NCBI RefSeq assembly: GCF_902806685.2
Contig: NC_048552.1
Span: 10,009,662-10,073,661 of the forward strand
Source of the DNA: Maniola hyperantus
Taxonomy: Eukaryota > Arthropoda > Insecta > Lepidoptera > Nymphalidae
Reading direction: 5' to 3'
Length of the DNA: 64,000 bases
Made by a program: the position numbers and the translations under genes. Under the pieces are notes generated by a model. That model was given only the letters and a program-made list of their open reading frames with translations. It searched no databases and had not been told where the DNA came from. Below are positions 22,895 to 33,282 of this stretch, in pieces (the stretch's first letter is position 1; every line of letters starts with the position of its first letter).

Positions 22895-22967
22895 GCGGCG
22901 GGGCAAGGGGGAGAGGGCTAAAAAGCGCGGTGACCGGCGACATGGCCGGCCAAATCTGTAGGCCTGT
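22895..22967 (+). repeat. Second copy of the G-rich/'GGTGACCGGCGACATGGC' block
   Basis: CGGCGGGGCAAGGGGGAGAG, then GCGCGGTGACCGGCGACATG and CAAATCTGTAGGCCTGT, parallel to 22441-22571. Confidence 0.75.
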
Positions 22968-23106
22968 TTGGCCATAGTCTACCACGCTGGCCAAGTCCGA
23001 TTTTTCAGACTTCACACACCTTTGAGAATATTAGGTAGGTATATAGAATTCTCTAGCATGCAGGTTTCCTCACAATATTTTCTTTCACCGTTAAAGCAAC
23101 TGATAT
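22968..23106 (-). mobile_element. SINE-1 partial
   Basis: TGGCCATAGTCTACCACGCT, CACACCTTTGAGAATATTAG and TTTCACCGTTAAAGCAACTG. Head and tail missing. Confidence 0.8.
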
Positions 23107-23344
23107 AGAAAGTTTTATCGAAAGAAAGCTAAAAAAACGTTTTCCTGTAGCGGTTTTACCTACTACTATTTTCTTAATTTTCCTAACATAAATAATTATT
23201 ACACTCTTGGCTTGAAACATGCATGTGCTTTAGAGTAAAGACTAAAGAGGCAGGGCCGAGTGTAACGATATCGATTCTCAGAGACATGAGAGGACCACAT
23301 CATGATAGCCTGCCGTTCAGCTAAAACTATTAAAGTTATACCTA
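23107..23344. other. No gene recognised
   Basis: No recognised element. Confidence 0.5.
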
Positions 23345-23535
23345 CCTAGACAAAATTAGCTTATTCCTGCGACTTCAATCCGCGTGGATTACACAAATTT
23401 CAAATACCTATTTTAATCCCTTAGGGGTTGACTTTTCAAAAATCCTTTCTTAGCGGATGTCTAACTCTGTGTCATATAGCTATCTGCATGCCCGATCCGT
23501 CCAGTAGTTAGAATTGTGCGTTGATAGATGATGAT
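23345..23535 (-). mobile_element. Repeat B copy
   Basis: TTAGCTTATTCCTGCGACTT, TTTTAATCCCTTAGGGGTTG, CTTTCTTAGCGGATGTCTAA. The microsatellite end is replaced by GATGATGATGA. Confidence 0.75.
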
Positions 23536-23552
23536 GATAGACTAACAAACTT

Positions 23553-24005
23553 TTTTAGGGTTCCGTACCTCAAAAGGAAAAACGGAACCCTTATAGGATC
23601 ACTTTGTTGTCTGACTGTCTGTCTGTCTGTTTGTATGTCCGTCTGTCTGTGAAGAAACCTACAGGGTACTTCCCGTTGACCTAGAATCATGAAATTTGGC
23701 AGAAAGGTGGGTCTTATAGCTGGTATTTGGGGAAAAATCTCAAAACCGCGAATTTAGGGTTAGATCACACAAAAAAATTAAATTGTGGTCATGAACTAAT
23801 AATTAGTATTTTCAACTTTCGAAGTGAGTGACTATATCAAGTGGGGTATCATATGAAAGGTCTTCACCAGTGCATTCTTAAACTGATTTTTATTTATTTT
23901 TATGCATCATAGTTTTTGAATTATCGTGCAAAATGTCGAAAAAATACGACTGTAGTACGGAACCGTCATTGCGCGAGCCTAACTCGCACTTGGCCGGTTT
24001 TTTTT
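23553..24005 (+). mobile_element. Repeat D, full-length reference copy
   Basis: Starts TTTTTTAGGGTTCCGTACCT, has a TCTG microsatellite, GTACTTCCCGTTGACCTAGA, GGTATCATATGAAAGGTCTT, and ends GTACGGAACCGTCATTGCGC, CTCGCACTTGGCCGG and a T-run. GGGTTCCGTAC near one end and GTACGGAACC near the other are inverted with respect to each other. No coding frame. Confidence 0.8.
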
Positions 24006-24062
24006 TTAATACTTACTAGCTCTCTACTCTCGGCTGCAATCAGACCTGCTGGCAAGTTATGA

Positions 24063-24113
24063 TTCTATACCATATAGATATATTATGGCAAGTATATCTA
24101 CTTATATGGTATA
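24063..24113. repeat. Imperfect hairpin
   Basis: TTCTATACCATATAGATATA on the left pairs with TATATCTACTTATATGGTAT and AGAA on the right, around a short loop, allowing a small bulge. Confidence 0.7.
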
Positions 24114-24644
24114 GAAGATAACTATTTGCTATTTATCTTGCCTTGAACGTAACTTTACTATAACATAACGTAAGTTAACTTTAAAACATTTTATGTAAAT
24201 TGCCATAAAATTGAGGTAAATAACCTAGAACTCTGTTTATTATACCCAACAAAAATAATGGGGACAGTAAAAGCATTATTCGTGCCTGTAAAATTGTCAA
24301 TTTACAGTCAGTTTACAAATCGCTCCCCGGGAGACAAAGGGATATTAAGTCAGAGCTCGCGTTAATACTGTAAACAAACGACGTTGGGTAAATCATTCAA
24401 GAGGCGCGAACGGAATTAATATCAGTTTTCTTCGTCTCTACAATTACACTGTCCGTATCACTGCAGTTGCTGCAAAGATTATAATATATAGACATGACAC
24501 TTCATTTATTCAGTAAAAATAAAAATAAAATTCTGAAGATAAAGAGTTTATGGCATAAGAATATTCAATTTGTTCTAAAGGGTCCATCAGTCGCGGCCCA
24601 TAATATTAAATGCAACAGTGTTTATTTGTTAGTCTATTGGTTTG
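24114..24644. other. No gene recognised
   Basis: AT-rich. A 96-codon frame from 24494 runs into a repeat A fragment and is not a gene. Confidence 0.5.
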
Positions 24645-24715
24645 ACATTCAATCACGTCGCAATGGAATAGGGCAACAGATCAACGTGATTTTTTGCATG
24701 GATATAGTTAAAGAT
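24645..24715 (+). repeat. Repeat A middle fragment
   Basis: CATTCAATCACGTCGCAATG and CAACGTGATTTTTTGCATGG correspond, reverse-complemented, to the 'CCATGCAAAAAATCACGTCA...GCGACGTGATTGAA' part of the copies at 25610 and 56410. Confidence 0.65.
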
Positions 24716-24844
24716 CTATTTGTTTTTAGGCAATATTTCTTTCATTTTTTGTCGCAAATAACAATTATTATCAATACTCACTGAAATGGACATAATATAC
24801 AAGGACCTACGCTTGAAATGTCTGCCATACAAAATGACTGTTAT

Positions 24845-25175
24845 AGATAGATAGAAATACTTTATTGCACACAAAAAATATTACAAAACTATTACAGAAA
24901 CTAAAACTGTTATGTTTAGTGTCGATTCAAAGCGCCCCATCGGACGTACTGATAATTAAAAATTCTTTGTGTAGCGTCAACACTGTTGACAGATTTTTCA
25001 TCACTAACATTTAGTTCCCAGTACGCTCACATGACGCTCACCTCAGCGAATAGCACCAAACTAACGAAAATCAAGTCGCTTCAAAGACAATCACAAGTCT
25101 AGCGCACTTGTATAAGTGAGGTCAGTGTCGATACTATATCTTTAACCTATGATTGTGATTCAACACAAAATATAT
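24845..25175. other. No gene; possible retroelement tail
   Basis: GATAGATAGAAATACTTTAT then TGCACACAAAA looks like a reversed poly(A)-signal end of a LINE or SINE. The rest is unassigned. Confidence 0.35.
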
Positions 25176-25176
25176 A

Positions 25177-25322
25177 CAGTGCGACAAGGCTATCTTGGAA
25201 ATCGAAACTAACGTTGCCGTTCAGTGTCCCCTTTGTTCTTGTTTGAATATTCTAAGCCTTTGTTCTCCAACAGCGCCCCCCTGTGAATGTCACTCAAGTG
25301 CCAAGAGAGCCTTGTCGCACTG
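25177..25322. mobile_element. MITE with 'CAGTGCGACAAGGCT' inverted repeats and TA duplication
   Basis: 146 bp. Left end CAGTGCGACAAGGCTATCTT, right end (reverse complement) CAGTGCGACAAGGCTCTCTT. TA lies directly outside both ends (25175-25176 and 25323-25324), as expected for Tc1/mariner-type insertions. A second copy is at 35699-35915. No transposase. Confidence 0.85.
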
Positions 25323-25324
25323 TA

Positions 25325-25609
25325 CCTAACAAAAGGTTCGTCTTTCATTTGCATACTCTATGCCCATCTCTCAAGAGAACCTAATTTGACTCGCGACAAC
25401 CGAGCGATTAAATTTTAATATTTGAAAAGAGAGTTTCCGAGACGGCAGACGATTGCCGGGGGGTTACGTTTTTACGTTTGTTTTGGCTGCAATTCAATTC
25501 ACTTCGGGACTTTCGTTCGGGTGGGAATGGCTGAAAGTAATCGGGTCAATTTAGGTATTGTTTCGAAATTTATGCAATATTTTCTCTATTCATTGATACT
25601 TTTGAATGT
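25325..25609. other. No gene recognised
   Basis: Open frame from 25422 runs into repeat A. No coding support. Confidence 0.5.
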
Positions 25610-25800
25610 TTTAGTACTAGCTGATGCCCGCGACTTCGTCCGCGTGGAATTAGGTTTTTTAAAATCCCGTGGGAACTCTTTGATTTTCCGAGATAAAAAG
25701 TAGCCTATGTCACTCTCCAGGTCTTTATTTATACCCATGCAAAAAATCACGTCAATCCGTTGCGTCGTTGCGACGTGATTGAATGACAAACCAGCAAACA
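25610..25800 (-). mobile_element. Repeat A copy
   Basis: TACTAGCTGATGCCCGCGAC, TCGTCCGCGTGGAATTAGGT, CCATGCAAAAAATCACGTCA and TTGCGACGTGATTGAATGAC. Ends in ACATAAGGGTAC. Confidence 0.8.
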
Positions 25801-25929
25801 TAAGGGTACTGATTAACTATTATTAGTAGTAAGTACTAAGTAGTAGCTTTTATTGTATTGAGGGTGGTGAGATCAAACTACACAGCGTTTCTACTCTAAT
25901 CTGTGTTTCTATTACATACTGTACAAATC

Positions 25930-26345
25930 ATGACCGTGTAGAACGGTGCCAAGAATAGTTACCAACTGGCTGTATCTCCACGCCGGACAGCCAGGCTGAT
26001 CCGTTGCGCAAAAAATGAGCCAGCCCTTCTGTCACCAGATGAGGCTATTAATTGCGGTGAAATGTCTCGTAAAATGTTTTTAGCACATAGGGTGAAATCT
26101 ATAGAGCGCACTCTGACTTTGCTAAGTGTAGGTATATCTCTCACATAAATCGGTCTCGTTTTAACTCAATCTTAAGTCTGAGCAAAGTCAAATTGTGCTC
26201 TATAGATTTCAGCCTAAGACTCCATGGCCCCAGGGTCTCCACGGCAAACGCAACAAAAATATAACCGAAATATAATCGATAATAGAGGCATACTTGCGCC
26301 ACTTGCCGTTTTCAGCTATTTCTGCTGCGGCTCCCGGTCTTGATG
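25930..26345 (-). pseudogene. LINE-G C-terminal fragment with a MITE inside
   Basis: Minus-strand reading includes the SPRLIASSGDRRAGSFFAQR and ISLAVRRGDTAS blocks and, beyond the insert, the 'CGGCAAGTGGCGCAAGTATG' part. A 125-bp MITE splits it at 26090-26214. Frame is disrupted. Confidence 0.8.
26090..26214. mobile_element. MITE with 34-bp inverted repeats and TA duplication, nested
   Basis: Left end GGGTGAAATCTATAGAGCGC, right end (reverse complement) GGCTGAAATCTATAGAGCAC. The match extends to GACTTTGCT on both sides. TA flanks both ends (26088-26089, 26215-26216). The uninterrupted host sequence is seen at 7377-7391, which fixes the insertion point. Confidence 0.85.
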
Positions 26346-26789
26346 TCTCCAAGTTTTATTGTAACATTTTCATTCTTTGATTTTTCAATATTCATCACAA
26401 ATCCAATCCTCGAAAATCCCCTGCTCCCATAATACCCAGGGTAAGGAAACTGCTGAATCAATTGACCCAAAACTTTTTCCGTAAAACAATGTACGTAATT
26501 ACTTTTGGAAAACAAAACTATTCGCAAAACAGTGCGTAGACGGATATTCACTATCCACCGTTTATAGTTGAAAAGTAGTTTCATGTTTACCCAGCTTTGG
26601 GTATAATGAACTTTGATGGATTGTTTGCTTTTGCTGTAGGTTACTTTTCTGAAAAGTATTGTTCTATGATCTGTTAATATATTACTTAGCCTGTGTTGTG
26701 TAACCTATCAACATACCGCTTGGGTCTAGAAACTAAGTAATGCATGTAAGCATGTTAGTTTTCTATAGTTAAGTATAATGTAAAATTCC
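26346..26789. other. No gene recognised
   Basis: 90-codon minus-strand frame at 26312-26584 starts in LINE-G and has no domain. Confidence 0.45.
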
Positions 26790-26873
26790 ACTAAGAAAGG
26801 AGATTAAAAAAATTCCAACGGGATCTTTAAAAAACTAAATCCACACAAATGAAGTTGCGGGCATCAGCTAGGA
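26790..26873 (+). repeat. Repeat A 3' end
   Basis: ACTAAATCCACACAAATGAA, GTTGCGGGCATCAG then CTAG. 5' part missing. Confidence 0.65.
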
Positions 26874-27454
26874 TAAGCCATAATTCATCAAGAATAATCA
26901 AAGAGTCCTGCAGTGCAAATCAAGCTTTAACTCATTGACGTTCATTTATACGTTAATAGAACTCAGAACATTCGTTTGTTTATTAATATTAAGAGCATTG
27001 AACTATTATGTTGAGAAGGACTTTCTAAAAATTCGAGGTCAGGCCTAAAAATTGTAGACCGTAAAAACAGGCCTAATATGAAAAAAAAATTAAAAACTCT
27101 TCACTTTCTTTTGCATGGATCTAAATGGTTTTATTTTTTTACAAATAAAGATGCGGGTCTTTCCCAAAGACATTTAAATAGTGCAGGTCCTCCCACTCTT
27201 CCCTTCATGTATGGAATATAGCACAGCTTAATATAATTTGGCATGCAACCCATGCCCTAAGTCCAGACAAAATAAAACATATCCTACGGCGTAAAACAGG
27301 TAGCCTCGCGATTGCATTAGGACAAGTCATTAGCTAAACGGAAGGGTCTTGATACTTAAGCTAAACAGATAAGCTATAGATAGCTAACCTAATATACTTA
27401 GTACATAAAACACTGATATAGAAAAGGCGCTGCGAGCTAGTGAGAGTAAGTACT
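26874..27454. other. No gene recognised
   Basis: AT-rich, unassigned. Confidence 0.5.
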
Positions 27455-27516
27455 AAAAGAAATCATTTTTTGAATGACACTGACTGATCTATCAACCCAC
27501 AGCTCATTTTTTTTTT

Positions 27517-27551
<35 letters not shown>

Positions 27552-27853
27552 ATTAGCCATGTTAAATGACTAATATTCCCCTTTCCTCTCCAACTAAGCG
27601 TCAAGCTTGTGCTAGGAGTAGGTACGACAATAGTGCAACGGGCGGGGTTTGAACCGCCGACCTTTTCGGTTTTCAGTCCACTCCTTTACCCGTTGAGCTA
27701 TTGAGGCCATTTGCCATGCAGATAGCTATTATGACGTAGGCATACGCTAAGAAAGGATTTTTGAAAAAGATTTTTTTCAACCCCTAAGGGGGTGAAATAG
27801 GGGTATGAATTTTGAGTAGTCCACGCGGACGAAGTCGCGAGCATAAGCTAGTT
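27455..27853 (+). mobile_element. Repeat B copy split by SINE-F
   Basis: TGACACTGACTGATCTATCA to CCCACAGCTCA, then a SINE insert, resuming at CCATGCAGATAGCTATTATG and ending CACGCGGACGAAGTCGCGAG, CATAAGCTAG. Pre-insertion order is seen at 37975. Confidence 0.8.
27506..27709 (-). mobile_element. SINE-F (tRNA-Phe-like) copy with long T-run
   Basis: The plus strand starts with about 40 T (one G interruption), the reversed poly(A) tail. The head at the right reads, on minus, CCTCAATAGCTCAACGGGTA with GACTGAAAACCGAAAAGGTC and B box GGTTCAAACCC. The long unbroken tail suggests it is younger than the copies at 8843 and 13582. Confidence 0.85.
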
Positions 27854-27978
27854 GGCAATTCAGGAGATTCTAAAATTCAAAATATTATATGGAATGATTC
27901 TGATATATTTTATGTCACACTACTTTAAAATCCTGATGCACGATTTCAGTCAGTTTCATATTTTAAAATAATTATTTT

Positions 27979-28265
27979 TCATCATCATCATCATCATCAT
28001 GATAATCATGATCAACCCATTGCCGGCTCACTAGAGCACATAGTATCTCTCAGAGTGAGAAGGTTTTTGACATAGTCTACCATGCTGGCCAAGTGTGGAT
28101 TGGCAGACTTCAGTCACCATTGAGAAGATTATGGAGAACTCTCATGCATACAGGTTTCCTCACGATGTTTTTCTTTACCGTTAAAAAAAGATTTATTTAA
28201 ACGCATATAACTCCTGACCCCCGACCTCCGATTAGGAGACGGACCTACTATGCTATTATGCTGTA
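27979..28265 (-). mobile_element. SINE-1 copy
   Basis: Long (ATC)n tail with ATGATAATCATGATCAACCC, then GAGTGAGAAGG, GATTGGCAGACTTCAG and CCCCCGACCTCCGATTAGGA in the head. Confidence 0.9.
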
Positions 28266-29257
28266 GAGACTTTCTGATTGCATTACTACTGTTAACAAAA
28301 CCACGTAGAAGAGTTTAAGTCTGCATTTCGCAGTGATTTAATTTTTCAAAGGTTCAAAACTTTGCAACCAGCTACATTTCCCCAAAAATATAACCGGCAA
28401 CAGTATAATGGTTGTTTATTGAATTGCCGCGATTATTTTAATAGGTCATCCGGTCCATAAGCTGAATGTGTTGGCGTCATGGCTTAATGATACAACCGAC
28501 CCCTTTCACCCAAACCGTAACCCTTACTACAATAGGAATAAAGGTTATAACTCAGCAAAATTAAATCATTAACTCTTTTTGTTGCTAACTGTATCTGGAA
28601 AATGCATGCAACAATACTCGGACATTACAATAATGATAAGATTTGTAGGTCTTCGGAACAAATTTGGGGGTTAAGTTATTTCTGTATAATTATTAGGGGT
28701 TTGTTGGTCGTTGGATATGCTAATACCGAATTCTGGAAAGATTTCAAGCATAGGTTTTAGGTTTTCGGACTGATTTTAGAATGGAGTCATTTTTCGGGAG
28801 CATAAAAACCGATTTCCATTGGTCGATTAGACGCATTGTGTGCGGGCGATTTATATCAAACGCTGCTGAAATTCCATCACCATATCTACGCCTACGCGGG
28901 TTATCTTTACTATCGTGCTAGTTAATCGGCCATTAAAAATGAGCCATAATTTTTTTTTTGGGTATAGGAGTATGCTTTTGCAAGATGTAAAGAATAAGTT
29001 TTGTTTCTGCAATCTTCCGTAACTTCTCCTAGAATGAATAACCCCAATTCTCAGGCATGTTTGATCCCCTAGCTGAGGGATTGCAAAGATCTCCCTCGTG
29101 CATTTTACACACAGCTGTAAAAAATATAAAATATTATGCAGTTGTATTTTGTGATATTTTGATTGTAAACAATATAATATTTAATAAGTCTATGAACTGA
29201 CATTTCAGAATATATAAGTTATATAATGCTATAATATCTACCTACTGAATACATATA
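28266..29257. other. No gene recognised
   Basis: No recognised element or coding region. Confidence 0.5.
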
Positions 29258-29820
29258 TATTCCAGGGTCATGTACTTATAATAATATGTCAGACGCGATC
29301 CAGATTGTCACGCGAAGGGGTATAATTATTGGCCCTCTTATACCAAGTACCCAGTAATTAATTTTTATTTAGAATTTTAAGAATAATAGTTTTATTATAC
29401 TTCTACTACTCATGTCAGAGCGGATTGTCGCTCATAAGGCCACAATTCCGCTCACTCAGCTCTCTCTTGGTAAATGCACATTACTTAATTACAATATTTT
29501 TTCAGAATCTTAAGAATAATACTTACATACCTACATTACAGAATGATAGTAGACATTTTACCGACATTTCGTCTGTCATTCTACTAGGCCCTTATTACTT
29601 AATTAATAAAATTAAGCCCTTAAAATAAAATAAAAAATAAGGCCCTTAATTACAATAAGTATTTTTAAAAAAAATCATAATAATTTATATCTTGTTGGCC
29701 ATTTTACTTAATCCTGTGTCCCCCGCATTCTAGGGTCACGTATATGTCACACGTCATTCGGATTGTCGCGTGAGGGGACAGAATTGACCCTCTCCTGCCA
29801 AGTGCCCATTATTTTTCCTT
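29258..29820. repeat. Degenerate tandem unit, about 130 bp, three traces
   Basis: Units start near 29258, 29389 and 29726. Shared pieces: AGGGTCATGTACTTATAATA / AGGGTCACGTATATGTCACA, 'GATTGTCGC' near the middle, a GACCCTCTCCTGCCAAGTGC-like block, and AGAATTTTAAGAATAATAG / AGAATCTTAAGAATAATAC at the end of the first two. Unrelated AT-rich DNA separates the second and third. Confidence 0.55.
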
Positions 29821-29999
29821 CCCATAAAGGTTATGGTAATGCCTGTAGGATGGGGTTAGCGGGTAACAGATGTTATCGTGTAAACATTCCTTTATAGGCT
29901 TCTTTTTGCTGAAATAAAATAGTGGATTTAAACCAATGTGGCTTTGATGTTACAATTAAGTTAGTGCTTATTAAGTTACAGTTCTACTTTATTATATTA

Positions 30000-30190
30000 C
30001 AACTATGTGATATCCACGACTTTGTCCGTGTGGATTAAGGCTTTTTAAAAATCCCGTAGGAACTCGGAATTTCCGGGATGAAAAGTAATTTAAGTAGTCT
30101 CCGGGTGCAAGTTTCTTACATACCAAATTTTGTCAAAATTGGTTTGAATTAGCATTGAAAAAGCAACCAATCGACATACAGCGGTACAGC
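30000..30190 (-). mobile_element. Repeat A copy, old
   Basis: TATCCACGACTTTGTCCGTG, AAATCCCGTAGGAACTCGGA, ACCAAATTTTGTCAAAATTG. Diverged and lacking the microsatellite. Confidence 0.7.
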
Positions 30191-30369
30191 CAGACTAACC
30201 GACACAAAGAACCTTTATGCTGGTTGCAATCTGGTGTACCGTTTCACGTTATACCTAGGTATTATAATATTCATATTATAAAACTCTTCATCCCAACGAT
30301 ACATTGATATATTAATAGGTAAGTAATAGTGTCAAGGTGCACGCGCATTTTTTCCACGCACATGCAAAT

Positions 30370-30543
30370 TGGAACCAACCAACTTCAGTGTGTGTAACGT
30401 AGGGTTAATCTATTGGCGAACCAACAAATTCCTGAAAAGCCCACAACGCATTGGCGGTTTCTCTGGTGCTGCCAATAGTGAATGTTCGGCGGTAATCACT
30501 TAACATCAGGTGTACCGCCTGCCCGTTCGTTCACTATTTATAT
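30370..30543. repeat. Unnamed repeat tail
   Basis: CCCACAACGCATTGGCGGTT and GGTAATCACTTAACATCAGG then GTACCGCCTGCC resemble a widespread moth retroelement 3' end, from memory only. Confidence 0.4.
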
Positions 30544-30545
30544 AT

Positions 30546-31063
30546 GAAAAAAAACCGGCCAAGTGCGAATCAGACTCGCGCACTGAGGGTTCCGTACTAC
30601 AATCATATTTTATCGACATTTTGCACGATAAATCAAAAACGACTTACTAGATCTCGTTCAAACCAATTTTTGGTGGATGGCATGGTAATGTACATCATAT
30701 GTTTTGTGTCTCTCGCGCAAACTAAGTTTTCAGTTTAGAAAAAAATTATATTAAAAACCTCGATATCATTTTTGAAGACCTATCCATAGAAATCCCACAC
30801 CTATGAGTTTGATAAAAAAAAAAAATTGAGTTTCAGTTCTAAGTATGGGGAACCCCAAAATTTATTGTTTTTTTTTCTATTTTTGGGTAAAAATCTTAAT
30901 GCGGTTCACAGAATACCAACTTACCTACCAAGTTTCAACAGTATAGCTCTTATAGTTTCGGAAAAAAGTGGCTATGACATACGGACGGACAGACACAGAC
31001 AGACATGACGAATCTTTAAGGGTTTCGTTTTTTGCCATTCGGCTACGGAACCCTAAAAAGGTA
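30546..31063 (-). mobile_element. Repeat D-type element, long variant
   Basis: AAAAACCGGCCAAGTGCGAA and CACTGAGGGTTCCGTACTAC at the left; a degraded GACA microsatellite and TACGGAACCCTAAAAAGG at the right. The interior differs from the reference copy (for example ATTTTTGAAGACCTATCCAT), so it is a related subfamily or a composite. Confidence 0.7.
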
Positions 31064-31469
31064 ACAATATTACTGAAAGGACTATACCCAAAAAATATCA
31101 AGACTTGTTATACTCGTATCCATGCAGAGGTCGAGGAGTCCGATAAGTTTCCGCAAGTTATTGTACAAACTTATCTCGTGCATAATGGATGTGCCCTGAT
31201 AGGTTTCCGTAAGTGATTGATAGAGCCCACTGTGAGACGCACTCCGGGTAATGTCGCGGGATAAATATTGTTAAGCATACGGTCTATCACATTTATTTTT
31301 TTGATGAGGATTCCTATTAATTTTTTTTTTTTAAGGGAGGCGCGCGATATTGTTTTTTCTGAGCGTTTTAATTTTGGCAGCGCTTACAGATTCTTGGTAA
31401 ATTAATCATTCAAAAAGCAATAGTAAAAATTTAGTGGAATAAAAATTTATTCTATTCTATTATATTATA
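31064..31469. other. No gene recognised
   Basis: Unassigned. Confidence 0.5.
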
Positions 31470-31707
31470 CAGGCCCGCGAAATTTAACATAAGGGATGAT
31501 TTATGCGACGCCGAGTGGCCTACTTACGCAACCTTTGTTGACTTCTAGCGTCAATCAGATGTTTTACTTGCAATATATCGTGAACTTTTACAAAATATAG
31601 GATATTTTTATATTTTTTCGCGTTTTTTTTTTGTGGTATCATATCAGTAATCATCAATAGGTACTATCACCTGTCTTCGTTTTTGCTAGCGTTCTGGTTA
31701 CACCCTG
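31470..31707. mobile_element. Possible mariner-like MITE
   Basis: Right end GCGTTCTGGTTACACCCTG followed by TA (31708-31709); left end CAGGCCCGCG preceded by TA (31468-31469). Both ends start CAGG when read inward, but the inverted repeats are short. Confidence 0.4.
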
Positions 31708-31845
31708 TATAATAATTGTAATAGTTTCATAAATGACGATGGATTCTTTTAAAGTGGACCAAATAAGCAGTCGTTACACCGAATGTGTTCTATCAAAAAT
31801 ATATATCCATTAAAATAAATCAGTAGTCATGGTATGACGGATCGG

Positions 31846-32190
31846 CAGCGGGCTTTGTTGTGCTAATGCGGTACATTGTCGTGGAAACTCGCGATTTTGA
31901 ATTTTGTCCATTACTCGATAGTCGATAGTCGATAGTCGATACCGCTGGGACACGGTAATGTTCTTGGGATATCTGCGAGATGTGGAAACCGTGTTACGTT
32001 CCTATTATTGCCTATCACTAACGTCCTAATGGAAAAGTATCCCTATCAAAGCAAAATCATATTATATCAGAGGATATGATTTAATAACAACTAGTACCTT
32101 GATGTAAGTAACTCGATGCTTCTTGAAATAGTTTAGGAACTTTTAAATCATTATTTTTTATTTTTAAGAGGTTTTTTGATAACGCTATTC
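31846..32190 (+). repeat. Tandem duplication, copy 1
   Basis: Starts GCAGCGGGCTTTGTTGTGCT, contains a GATAGTC run (31914-31940), GTTACGTTCCTATTATTGCC and GTAACTCGATGCTTCTTGAA. The following segment repeats all blocks in order. Confidence 0.85.
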
Positions 32191-32520
32191 GGTAGTGGGC
32201 TTTGTTGTGCTAATGCGGTCGGTACATTGTCGTGGAAACTCGCGAATTTCAACGGCATTCGATTACTCGATAGGTCTATAGTCGATAGTCGATACTGCTA
32301 GGATGTCTGCGAGATGTAGAAACGGTGTTACGTTCCTATTATTGCTTACACTAATGTCCTAATGGAAAAGTATCTCTATCAAATGAAAATCATATCAGAT
32401 GATAATTATGATTTGATACTCGTACCAGCTTGAAGCTATAAGTAACTCGATGCTTCTAGAAATAAGTAATTTAGGAATTTTTACTTAAATCATTATTTGA
32501 TTTTAAGAGCTTTTTACAGA
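32191..32520 (+). repeat. Tandem duplication, copy 2
   Basis: Starts GTAGTGGGCTTTGTTGTGCT and repeats the blocks of copy 1, with differences scattered along it and a shorter GATAGTC run. The two copies abut. Confidence 0.85.
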
Positions 32521-32718
32521 CTAGTAACAGGTAATTTGAAGCATGCTCGTAAATAAGTGTCGTTTTACCCAAAGGCACGAAATCGAAAGGTAAGAGAAAG
32601 GTATAGAAAGCTTGCGCGATAATCTTAGAAACTTTTGTAGGGATTACTTTAAATTATGGACTAAAATCGTACTTTTGACAAAGGACAATAAGCAAAACAC
32701 ACCCAACTTGGCCAGACT
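32521..32718. other. No gene recognised
   Basis: Unassigned. Confidence 0.5.
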
Positions 32719-32883
32719 ATGGGGCCGATTCTCTTGTACACAATCTCTAAACTAAACTAAATTAACAGGTCTAAATCTAGTGCTATCCTTTTCCGCAAGC
32801 AACATTATGAAAGGGATAGCAATAGATTTAGACGTGCCATTTTAGTTTAGTTTAGAGATTGTGTACAAAGGAATCAGCCCCAT
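32719..32883. mobile_element. MITE with long inverted repeats
   Basis: 165 bp. Left arm ATGGGGCCGATTCTCTTGTA and CACAATCTCTAAACTAAACT; right arm is its near reverse complement. Pairing extends over nearly the whole element, to GTCTAAATCTA and TGCTATCC. The host duplication is not obvious. Confidence 0.8.
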
Positions 32884-33282
32884 TGAATAAGTGTAGGTCG
32901 AAAGACCTAATAAGCATTTTTTATTATTTTAAAATGGTTGGTACCAATACGTACACAAAAAGTTAAATTGGCGCGTGAGGAGTTAAATTTCATGCGTTAT
33001 CCTACAAGTATTTAATGAGACGAACAAACAAAACAATGCAACAATAATAGATCGTCGGATGTCAACAGCAAGTTGTCAGGAGGGTGTGAACTGTGGACGT
33101 TAATTTGCGAGTTTTCCGCGTCACCGCTCGTCACTTACGCTGCATCATCCATCATCCGACTGTAGTGTAGTGGAAGTCACCCTTATGCTGCAACTATAAA
33201 AGTACTGTTGTATAAACGAGGAACAGACACGCCGTCCGCCCTCCCACTGCCAAACATTCAAGAAAAGTAAGCCACCAAGTCA
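32884..33282. other. No gene; possible core promoter
   Basis: ACTATAAAAGTACTG at about 33197-33211, then GGAACAGACACGCC, and a GTAAGC donor-like site at 33267. This could be a promoter with a short non-coding first exon, but nothing downstream confirms it. Confidence 0.25.

Noticed and set aside
24494..24784. 96-codon plus-strand frame
   Set aside because: Runs through a repeat A fragment; no independent evidence.
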